From Bacillota bacterium (lineage in GTDB: Bacteria; Bacillota; Clostridia; Saccharofermentanales; Fastidiosipilaceae): 59,094 nucleotides of DNA. Positions 8,124-15,264 of the stretch are shown here, one piece after another. Numbering within the stretch: the stretch's first letter is position 1; every line of letters begins with the position of its first letter. The translations under genes were made by a program, and so were the position numbers. The notes under the pieces were generated by a model. That model worked only from the letters and a program-made list of their open reading frames with translations, had not been told where the DNA came from and ran no database searches. Where the stretch lies: the NCBI GenBank assembly GCA_030057555.1, contig JASGUU010000070.1:1-59094 (forward strand), read 5' to 3'.

Positions 8124-9008
8124 ATGAAGATCTATTCCGTGGCCTGGGGCTGGACCCCGATCCCCGAAGACATGCCCGAGGGTGACAGCCTGATGCGGAT
8201 TGCCGATGAGGTCGCCGCCCTCGGCTTCGACGGTATCGACTATCTCTCGACTTTTGAGTCGCTCGACGGCTACTTCACGGCCGGGCGCTGCCGGGAGATC
8301 CGTGAGCACTGCGCCGGGCTGGGGCTCGGCATCGGGGGCTTTGTCTTTCAGAGCAGCTGCTGGAACAATCCCGATCCTGCGGTGACGGGCGGGCAGCTTG
8401 AGTATTTCCGGAAGTGTGCGGCGGCGGCCGTGGAGCTCGGTGCGGGAACCATCTCCTGCATCATTCCGGGACCCTACGGGGCCCGCGGGACCCGGGCGGG
8501 CGCCTCGCCTTCCGAACCGCGCAGCCTGAAGCTGCCGGCTGACTACAGCTGGCAGCAGGACTGGGACCGCTTCGTCGGCTCTCTGACGCAGGCTGTCGAC
8601 ATCGCCGCCGATCACGGGCTCGCCGTCGCCCTCGAGTGCTTCCCGGGCTCGCTCTGCTCGACCCCGCACGCCATGCTCCAGGTGCTGCGGGATGTCGGCC
8701 GGCCGAACTTCGGCATCCAGCTCGACACGGCGCACCTGATGAACCAGCATATCGACGTCGAGACGGCCGTCTACATGCTCGGCGGGCAGAATATCCGCAA
8801 CGTCCATCTGAAGGACTCGGACGGCCTGACGCGCGGCAACCTGCCGCCGGGCAGCGGCCTCATCGACTACGTGGCCTTCCTCGCGGCGCTCGAGAATGTC
8901 GGCTATGCCGGCAACGCTTCGATCGAGGTCGAGTTTACCGACAATCCGCGGCGTTACATGAAGCAGGGGCTGGGCCACATCCGCCAGATTCTGGACGGGA
9001 CGCTGTAG
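8124..9008 (+). CDS. Sugar phosphate isomerase/epimerase-like TIM barrel protein
   Basis: AP-endonuclease-2-fold TIM barrel of 294 aa, the family of xylose isomerase-like epimerases and IolE/IolI-type enzymes. Metal ligands are visible as E171 (A-L-E-C-F), D201 (L-D-T-A-H-L), H228 (N-V-H-L-K-D) and E268/E270 near the end. It probably epimerises or isomerises a keto or hydroxy intermediate. It begins one base after the SDR stop and has AGGAG upstream, so it belongs to the same transcript. A hydrolase or dehydratase role is also known in this fold. Confidence 0.82.
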   Translation: MKIYSVAWGWTPIPEDMPEGDSLMRIADEVAALGFDGIDYLSTFESLDGYFTAGRCREIREHCAGLGLGIGGFVFQSSCWNNPDPAVTGGQLEYFRKCAAAAVELGAGTISCIIPGPYGARGTRAGASPSEPRSLKLPADYSWQQDWDRFVGSLTQAVDIAADHGLAVALECFPGSLCSTPHAMLQVLRDVGRPNFGIQLDTAHLMNQHIDVETAVYMLGGQNIRNVHLKDSDGLTRGNLPPGSGLIDYVAFLAALENVGYAGNASIEVEFTDNPRRYMKQGLGHIRQILDGTL

Positions 9009-9021
9009 GGAGGATCTGACG

Positions 9022-11106
9022 ATGCGGCGGGAGGCGACGGCCCGGGTCCGGGCGCTGCGCGAGGCGGCGCTCGCGGCCGCCGTGCCGGGGTTGCGAAGTG
9101 CCGAGGGGCGGCTCCACTGGCTGCGCGGCTGGGACGAGGCGGCGGGGCTGCCCTCGCACATTGAGCGCCGGGCGGCGGCCCGGGCGGCCCAGCTCGCCGC
9201 GGCGACGCCGGTGATCCGGGACGGCGAGCTCATCGTCGGGAAGCCCTGCTACCGTGAGCTGACGGCGGCCGAAGCGGCCGAGCTCGGGGAGCGTGAGCGG
9301 ACGGCGCCGCCCTGGCCCGGCGGTCAGGAAAGCCACATGGCGATCGACTATGAGAAGCTGCTCAGGCTGGGGCTTCGCGGCATCCGGGCGGAGGTTGCGG
9401 AGCGGCGCAAGACGGCGACGGGAGAGAACGCGGCATTCTACCGCGCCTGCCTGATTGCCCTCGACGGCCTCGCTGCCCTGGCGGCGAACTATGCCGCCAC
9501 TGCCGGTCGGGAGGCCGGGCTTTGCCAAAATCCCGAACGTGCCTGTGAGCTGCGCGAGATCGCGGCGCGGCTGGGGCGGGTGCCGGCGGGGCCGGCCGGG
9601 AATTTCCGCGACGCCCTGCAGGCGGTGCACTTCGTCACCTGGGCTCTCGAGGGGCTCTATCAGCTGGGGCGGCCGGACCGCTATCTGATTGCTTTCTACC
9701 GTGCCGATGTGGCGGCGGGGCTGTTGACCGAGGAGGAGGCGCTCGAATGGCTCGACTGCCTCGCGATCCTCTACAACTGCTATGTGCCGCGTGGACTGGC
9801 GGCGGGCTGGATGGTCGGGGGCCGGAATGCTGACGGCCGCGATGTCTCAAACGAGCTGACGCGGCTCTGCCTCGAGAGCATCGGCCACGTGCGCATGATC
9901 TATCCGGGTATCGGCTTCTGCGTGCATCCGGGCACGCCGCCGGAGCTTATGGACCTGGCGATGGAGCAGCTGGCCGCTGGCTGTTCCCACCCGGCGCTGT
10001 TTAACGATGTCGTCATCACCGACGGGCTGCGGGCGCTGGGGCTGGGGCCGGAGGAGGCCTGCCACTACATCCACAGCACCTGTGTCGAGATCACGCCGGC
10101 GACGTCGTCAGCCGTCTGGGTCGCGAGTCCCTACCACAACCTGCCGCAGCTGCTGTTGGACCTCATTGAGGCGGGGGAGGAGCCGGCGGATTTTGCCGCC
10201 CTGAAGGTGGGGGTCAGGGAGCGGCTGCGGGCCGTGGTGCGGGCCGAGGCCTGTGAACAGAACCGCATCCAGCGGCTGCGCCGTGAGCAGGGCGGGGATC
10301 CTCTGGTGTCCTGCTTCGTGAATGACTGCCTCGAGCGGGGGCTCGATGTCGACTGGGGCGGGGCGCGTTACAACTGGATCATGCCGTCCTTTGTGGGGCT
10401 GGCGAACCTGGCTGATTCGCTGGTGGCCGTGGAGCGGCTCGTCTATCGCGAGGGGCGGCTGACGCTGGCCGAACTGCGCGAGATTCTGGCGGCGGATTTC
10501 GCAGGCCACGAGCGCCTGCGTCAGGAGATCGTGAACCGCTTCCCGAAGTACGGCAATGACGATGATGAGGTCGACGCCCTGGTCTGCGAGATCACGGAGT
10601 GGATCGTGGATGCCGTCGGCGAGCATGAGACCGCGCGCGGCGACCGCTTCGTGCCGAGCCTCTTCTGCTGGATCATGCATGAGCAGCTGGGCAGCGTGAC
10701 CGGCGCGACGCCCGACGGCCGGGTGGCGGGCTTCCCCCTCGGCGACGGCTCGGGGCCGGCCCAGGGGCGCGAGCGGCTGGGGCCGACGGCGTCGCTTTTG
10801 TCGTCGACCAAGTGGGAGCACCGGCCCTTTATCGGCGGGGTGGCGGTGAATCTGAAGTTTGATCCGGACCTCGCGGGACCCGGGGCGTTTGCGGCGCTGC
10901 GGGCGCTGGCCGTGACCTATCTCGAGCGCGGCGGCTTCGAGCTGCAGATCAACGTCGTCGACCGGGCGACGCTGCTCGAGGCGCAGCGGGATCCGGAGCG
11001 CCACCGCGACCTCGTCGTGCGCGTCGGCGGCTACAGTGACTACTTCGTCCACCTCTCGCCGGCGATGCAGGCGGAGGTCATCGCGCGTACGGGGCACCGG
11101 CTCTGA
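9022..11106 (+). CDS. Compact glycyl radical enzyme (putative eliminase/dehydratase)
   Basis: Glycyl radical enzyme of 694 aa, shorter than characterised eliminases of this superfamily (about 780-850 aa). The radical loop near the C terminus is R-V-G-G-Y-S-D-Y-F with Gly670 as the radical site. The thiyl residue is Cys354 in S-T-C-V-E-I-T, with Glu356 in the place of the base of the C-V-E motif seen in dehydratases and C-N/C-S lyases. Pyruvate formate-lyase instead has a Cys-Cys pair, so this is not a PFL. The ATG follows GGAGGATC. The dedicated activase begins 5 bp downstream. The substrate should be the product of the upstream deacylase/PLP/SDR genes, for example a vicinal diol or amino alcohol; this is inference. 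N-terminal truncation is not evident because spacing and ribosome site are good. Confidence 0.88.
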   Translation: MRREATARVRALREAALAAAVPGLRSAEGRLHWLRGWDEAAGLPSHIERRAAARAAQLAAATPVIRDGELIVGKPCYRELTAAEAAELGERERTAPPWPGGQESHMAIDYEKLLRLGLRGIRAEVAERRKTATGENAAFYRACLIALDGLAALAANYAATAGREAGLCQNPERACELREIAARLGRVPAGPAGNFRDALQAVHFVTWALEGLYQLGRPDRYLIAFYRADVAAGLLTEEEALEWLDCLAILYNCYVPRGLAAGWMVGGRNADGRDVSNELTRLCLESIGHVRMIYPGIGFCVHPGTPPELMDLAMEQLAAGCSHPALFNDVVITDGLRALGLGPEEACHYIHSTCVEITPATSSAVWVASPYHNLPQLLLDLIEAGEEPADFAALKVGVRERLRAVVRAEACEQNRIQRLRREQGGDPLVSCFVNDCLERGLDVDWGGARYNWIMPSFVGLANLADSLVAVERLVYREGRLTLAELREILAADFAGHERLRQEIVNRFPKYGNDDDEVDALVCEITEWIVDAVGEHETARGDRFVPSLFCWIMHEQLGSVTGATPDGRVAGFPLGDGSGPAQGRERLGPTASLLSSTKWEHRPFIGGVAVNLKFDPDLAGPGAFAALRALAVTYLERGGFELQINVVDRATLLEAQRDPERHRDLVVRVGGYSDYFVHLSPAMQAEVIARTGHRL

Positions 11107-11111
11107 GCGCT

Positions 11112-12092
11112 GTGAGTACCCTGGGCGCACAGAGCAATCAGAACTCTCGGAGCTCTCAGAGCGCGGCTGCCGGGCTGCGGGGGCGCGTCTTCGCGGTGCA
11201 GCGCTTCAGCACCGATGACGGGCCGGGCATCCGTACAACCGTCTTTTTTCAGGGCTGTCCCCTGCGCTGTTACTGGTGCCACAATCCGGAGTCGCTTGGG
11301 GCCGGATCGCGCCTGCAGTGGTTTCGAAGCCTGTGTGTGGGCTGCGGCGCCTGCGTGGCTGTCTGCCCGTCGGGGGCGCTGGCGGGGCCGACACCGGCGC
11401 ACGGGATCCGGCGGGAGCTTTGCGTTGGCTGTGGAGCCTGTGTGGCGGCCTGCATGGCCGGGGCGCTGGCGCTTCCCGGTGAGTGGCGTGGGTTTGGGGA
11501 ACTGCTCGATCTGCTGGAGCGGGACCGCCCCTTCTATGAGCGCTCTGGCGGCGGGGTGACGCTGTCGGGCGGGGAGCCGCTGCTGCAGGCGGATTTCGCT
11601 GCGGCGCTGCTCGAGGGCTGCCGGGCGCGGGGGCTCGGGACGGCGGTGGAGACGGCGGGGGCTGTGCCCTGGGCGGTGTTTGAACGTCTGCTGGAGCTCG
11701 TCGATCTCTGGCTCTTCGACCTGAAGTTGATGGATCCCGGGCGGCACCGGGAGGCGACGGGGCGCGGCAATGCCGGGATCCACGCGAATCTGGAACGGCT
11801 CGCGCCTCGTACGCGGGCGCTGCGGGTGCGGGTGCCGCTGCTGCCGGGTGTCAACGATACGGAGGCGGAGCGTGAGGCGATGGCGGACTTCGTCGCGGGG
11901 CTCCGGCGGCCTGAGGGCGGCTCTGCGATCGTGGTGCAGCCCATGCCCTATCATGAGCTCGGAGCGGGGAAGTATGAGAGCCTCGGGCTGGACTACAGGG
12001 GCGGCGGCCTGCGGGTGCCGACAGCGGCGGAGGTGGAGGCCTTCGCGGCGGCGTTCAGGCGGCGCGGGATCCGGGTGCTGCTGGAGAGCTGA
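11112..12092 (+). CDS. Glycyl radical enzyme activase, radical SAM with ferredoxin domain
   Basis: Radical SAM activase of 326 aa that installs the glycyl radical on the preceding enzyme using SAM and a 4Fe-4S cluster. The cluster ligands are C49, C53 and C56 (G-C-P-L-R-C-Y-W-C-H). Two further ferredoxin-type motifs C-V-G-C-G-A-C-V follow at C75-C85 and C104-C114, the insert found in activases of non-PFL glycyl radical enzymes. The S-G-G-E-P SAM motif is intact. The gene starts at GTG after a 5-bp gap. An N-terminal Ser/Ala-rich leader of about 20 residues is unusual. It ends the operon. Confidence 0.92.
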   Translation: MSTLGAQSNQNSRSSQSAAAGLRGRVFAVQRFSTDDGPGIRTTVFFQGCPLRCYWCHNPESLGAGSRLQWFRSLCVGCGACVAVCPSGALAGPTPAHGIRRELCVGCGACVAACMAGALALPGEWRGFGELLDLLERDRPFYERSGGGVTLSGGEPLLQADFAAALLEGCRARGLGTAVETAGAVPWAVFERLLELVDLWLFDLKLMDPGRHREATGRGNAGIHANLERLAPRTRALRVRVPLLPGVNDTEAEREAMADFVAGLRRPEGGSAIVVQPMPYHELGAGKYESLGLDYRGGGLRVPTAAEVEAFAAAFRRRGIRVLLES

Positions 12093-12095
12093 ACG

Positions 12096-12482
12096 GGCTG
12101 CCGGTAGTTCTGGGTAGAGTATGCATGAGCAAAATTTCCGTTTGACACAGGTTTTCCGCTCGCCCAGCGCATAAATATGCATGAGTATGCATATAGGGGC
12201 CGGAATATGCAGCGCGATGAATAAATATGCGGCCGGCTGTCAGAAGACGTAAATTTTGCACAGAGCGGGATTATGCAGTTACGGTGGGTGATAACAGGCT
12301 GCCGGTAGTTCCGGGTAGAGTATGCATGAGCAAAATTTCCGTTTAGCGCAGATTTTTCGCTCGCCAAGCGCATAAACATGCATGAGTTTGCATAAAACCT
12401 TCAAGAAATGCAGAGTTGTGGGTGTTTATGCAGCCCGGCTGTCAGCAGACGGAAATTTTGCACAGAGCGGGATTATGCAGTT
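12096..12482. repeat. Direct repeat, two copies of 186 bp
   Basis: Two copies (12096-12281 and 12297-12482, period 201) start GGCTGCCGGTAGTT and end GAGCGGGATTATGCAGTT. Both carry GGGTAGAGTATGCATGAGC and several TGCAT/TGCATA boxes. The copies differ at scattered sites and by local replacement in the middle, so the duplication is not recent. The GGGTAGAGTATGCA core also occurs in the elements at 15031-15202 and 48484-48666. No coding sequence is credible here; this fills the gap between the activase and luxS, which converge on it. Confidence 0.85.
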
Positions 12483-12498
12483 TCGTGGCTGACGGGGT

Positions 12499-12969
12499 TT
12501 AGGCGAGCGAAACCGGCCGCCGCTCGAAGGCGTCGGAGCTGATGCCCTGTTCAAGTACCCGGCGGGCGATGTCCCGGGCGGCGGCTAGGTCATGGTCCTG
12601 GTAGTTGCCGCATTCGGTGGCGGTGGTGGCGGGGATGCGGTCGACGGTGGCGAGGCTTTCGAGAGAACGTCCCAGCGCCTTCGCCACTTCGTCCGTGCCG
12701 GCCTCGCCCCAGGCGATGAGATAGAAGCCCGTGCGGCAGCCCATTGGCGAGAGGTCGATGACGCCGTCCATTTCCTCGCGCAGGCGTATGGCGAGCAGGT
12801 GCTCCAGGGTATGGATGGCCGCGGTAGTGAGCGGAGTGGTGTTGGGCTGGATGAGGCGGACGTCGTATTTGCTGATCGTGGCGCCATCGTGGGTTTCGGT
12901 CATTGCCCTGCGGACATAGGGGGCCTGAACGGCCGTGTGGTCCAGCTGGAAGCTTTCTACGCTGTGCAT
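12499..12969 (-). CDS. luxS: S-ribosylhomocysteine lyase LuxS
   Basis: LuxS splits S-ribosylhomocysteine into homocysteine and the AI-2 precursor DPD in the activated methyl cycle. The 156-aa length is typical. Metal ligands H53 and H57 lie in H-T-L-E-H with E56, and C120 lies in E-C-G-N-Y; C78 in M-G-C-R-T is the active-site Cys. The start at 12969 is chosen because GAGGAG lies just upstream; longer frames to 13017 have no ribosome site. It stands alone on the - strand and is divergent from an MFS transporter, with 156 bp between them. Confidence 0.97.
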   Translation of the reverse strand: MHSVESFQLDHTAVQAPYVRRAMTETHDGATISKYDVRLIQPNTTPLTTAAIHTLEHLLAIRLREEMDGVIDLSPMGCRTGFYLIAWGEAGTDEVAKALGRSLESLATVDRIPATTATECGNYQDHDLAAARDIARRVLEQGISSDAFERRPVSLA

Positions 12970-13125
12970 GGAGTTCTCCTCGTTTCGGGACTGGTATGCT
13001 GTCCTGTATCTTAGCATCGCCGGGGATCCTCTTTTATTGTGTTTTGTTTAGAATAGGGGGGAGAATCAGCGACCCCAGGGCACTCTTCTGTGCATCTTCT
13101 GGCTATTTTGGACGAGGTCGACAGC

Positions 13126-14346
13126 ATGAATACCAAACACCACCCCGACCAGCTCTGGAACCGAGACTTCATTCTGCTCCTTCTGGTTTTTTTATGTTCT
13201 TCCTATGCCATCAGCATTCTGATGTCGCTTCTGCCGGTCCATGTTCTGGCTGTTGGCGGCAGCAACACGATCACCGGACTGATGACGACCGGCATGACCG
13301 TTTTGACGATGTCAACCAACCTGATCGTGGCTCCCCTGATCGACCGGGTCGGGCGGAAAAAGCTCCTGGTTCTGGGCAGCGCTCTTTACTTTCTCAACCT
13401 CCTGCTCTTCTGCTTTACAAATGAGCTCGGCGTTCTGTTCGTCCTTCGCGTTTTCTGCGGCTTTACGCAGGGCATATTCTTTCCGGTGATGATGACGATG
13501 GTGGCGGACATCGCCCCGGAAGAACAGCTGGTCGATGCCCTGGGCATTTCGGGCGCCGCGTCTTCCGTGGCCTTTGCCATCACCCCGACGATTGGCCTGG
13601 CCATCTACACGCATCTCGGCTCCCGGGCCATGTTCATCTCGGCCGCGCTGATGGGCGGCCTCGCCTTTTTGTTCACGCTCCTTATACGGGAGCACTTTCA
13701 CAGCCCGCAGCCGGCAAGAGAAAAGAAAAAAGGCAAAAAGGCCGGCTCTTTCAGCCTGGCCTCGCTCTCCGTGATCCTGCTGCCCGCCTTCGTCAGCATG
13801 ACGGTCATCTTCGCCAACAGTTCCGTCGTCAACTTTCTGACGCCGTGCGGTCTCAGCAGGGGGCTGGAGCAGATCAGCCTCTACTTCCTGGCCAATCAGG
13901 GAACCGTGTTTTTCGTGCGACTCTTCGTCGGCCGGGTGCTGCAGCTGATCTCCAAACGCCTGTGCACGGGGATCGGGCTCCTCCTGACGGCAGGCGGCAT
14001 CGCCCTGATCGCGATCGCCCACACGATACCGGCCATGCTGGTCTCCGCGATCCTGATCGGTCTGGGCTTTACCGCCGTGACCCAGATCTTCCAGGCGGAG
14101 ACACTTGTCGCGGTATCCAGCGATCGCCGTGGTCTGGCCAGCACCGTATATATGCTGCTGGTCAGCTTCGGTAACGGCAGCGGCTCGGCTCTCTGGGGAG
14201 CGATTTCTACCGTCAGTGGCTACACGCTGACCTATGCGCTGGCGGGGCTGTCCGCCCTGGCCGGAATTGTCCTCCATCAGATCTACTGGCGCAGGCAGTC
14301 CGGAGAGCTGCGGGAAGCCGCTCCGGCGGGGGATGCCGGGATATAA
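13126..14346 (+). CDS. MFS transporter
   Basis: Major facilitator superfamily protein of 406 aa with 12 predicted membrane helices and a central basic cytoplasmic loop (E-K-K-K-G-K-K). The loop 2-3 signature D-R-V-G-R-K-K and the R-V-F-C-G-F-T-Q-G segment are visible. It resembles drug/sugar efflux pumps of the YfcJ/AraJ kind. ATG at 13126 follows GAGG; a longer GTG start at 13090 lacks a good ribosome site. The flavoprotein gene 30 bp downstream may be cotranscribed. Confidence 0.85.
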   Translation: MNTKHHPDQLWNRDFILLLLVFLCSSYAISILMSLLPVHVLAVGGSNTITGLMTTGMTVLTMSTNLIVAPLIDRVGRKKLLVLGSALYFLNLLLFCFTNELGVLFVLRVFCGFTQGIFFPVMMTMVADIAPEEQLVDALGISGAASSVAFAITPTIGLAIYTHLGSRAMFISAALMGGLAFLFTLLIREHFHSPQPAREKKKGKKAGSFSLASLSVILLPAFVSMTVIFANSSVVNFLTPCGLSRGLEQISLYFLANQGTVFFVRLFVGRVLQLISKRLCTGIGLLLTAGGIALIAIAHTIPAMLVSAILIGLGFTAVTQIFQAETLVAVSSDRRGLASTVYMLLVSFGNGSGSALWGAISTVSGYTLTYALAGLSALAGIVLHQIYWRRQSGELREAAPAGDAGI

Positions 14347-14376
14347 GGGTGTTGTGCCTGAAAGGAGATGGGCCCA

Positions 14377-14997
14377 ATGAAGATACTGTTGCTGAACGGC
14401 AGCCCGCATGAGCGCGGCTGTACGGCCACGGCGCTGCTGGAGCTGGCCGGCAGTCTGGAGCGGCAGGGGGTGGAGACGGAGCTTCTCCATGTCGGGGTGA
14501 AGCCGGTTGCCGACTGCAGCGGCTGCGGTGTCTGTGCCGGGGCCGGGCTCTGCGTGTTCGATGATGCCGTGAACGAGCTGCTGGAGCGGCTGGATGAGTT
14601 TGCGGGTCTGGTGGTGGGCTCGCCCGTCTACTATGCCGGGCCGACCGGGGCGGTGACGAGCTTCCTCAACCGCCTCTTTTATGCCGGCAGCCGGCGCATG
14701 GCCGGGAAGCTCGGGGCCGCTGTGGTGTCCTGCCGGCGGGCGGGGGCGACAGCGGCGCTGGATCGCCTCTATAAGTACTTCACGATCTCGAACATGGTGC
14801 TGGTGGGCTCGCAGTACTGGCCGATGGTGCACGGCTCGACGCCTGACGAGGCGCGGGCCGACGTCGAGGGGATGCAGATCATGCGGACGCTGGGCGAGAA
14901 CATGGCCTGGCTGCTGCGGGAGCGGCAGGCGGGGCGGGAGGCCGCCGTCCGGCCGGCCGCGTACGAGCTGCGGGTGACCATGAGCTTCCACCACTGA
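14377..14997 (+). CDS. NADPH-dependent FMN reductase-like iron-sulfur flavoprotein
   Basis: Flavodoxin-fold reductase of 206 aa. The N-terminal L-N-G-S-P loop binds FMN phosphate. The compact motif C47-x2-C50-x2-C53-x5-C59 matches the 4Fe-4S site of iron-sulfur flavoproteins (Isf family), which take electrons from ferredoxin and can reduce oxygen, quinones or peroxide. The segment G-S-P-V-Y-Y-A-G-P-T-G follows. The start at 14377 is preferred over ATG 14368 because AGGAG lies 9 nt upstream. A role in oxidant defence is plausible in an anaerobe. Confidence 0.88.
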   Translation: MKILLLNGSPHERGCTATALLELAGSLERQGVETELLHVGVKPVADCSGCGVCAGAGLCVFDDAVNELLERLDEFAGLVVGSPVYYAGPTGAVTSFLNRLFYAGSRRMAGKLGAAVVSCRRAGATAALDRLYKYFTISNMVLVGSQYWPMVHGSTPDEARADVEGMQIMRTLGENMAWLLRERQAGREAAVRPAAYELRVTMSFHH

Positions 14998-15030
14998 GAC
15001 GGCCGTGTGCATGGAGGTGGCGGAGGGGCG

Positions 15031-15202
15031 CTTTGCCTGCTGCATAAAGGGGGAGCGAGCAAAAAAACAACTTATACGCGAATTCCCGTGTATAAGTTGA
15101 ATTATTGAGCAGAAAACCCTTCAATCTGAGCAGAAATTCGAGTTATACACGCCGAAACGTGTACAAACCAGATTTTTGCTCATTGCATACTCTACCCAGG
15201 TC
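15031..15202. repeat. Palindromic intergenic element, copy 1 (172 bp)
   Basis: Element bounded by CTTTGCCTGCTGCATAAAG and TGCATACTCTACCCAGGTC. An inverted copy lies at 48484-48666. It contains two hairpins: AACTTATACGCG/CGTGTATAAGTT (15069-15098) and GTTATACACG/CGTGTACAAAC (15142-15168). The repeated boundary words, opposite orientation and conserved hairpins suggest a small non-autonomous mobile or structured-RNA element. Confidence 0.75.
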
Positions 15203-15264
15203 CCGGAGGCCGCCATGCCCCGGAGCGCCGCCTTCTGCGGTCCGGCGCGGCCCCGAAGCGCTGC

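Noticed and set aside
9022-11106. Second pyruvate formate-lyase
   Set aside because: It has a single Cys in a C-V-E motif instead of the Cys-Cys pair, and its activase carries the ferredoxin insert of non-PFL systems.
12096-12482. Protein-coding remnants between the activase and luxS
   Set aside because: Frames end at repeat boundaries and the two copies are not conserved at codon level; better explained as a repeat.
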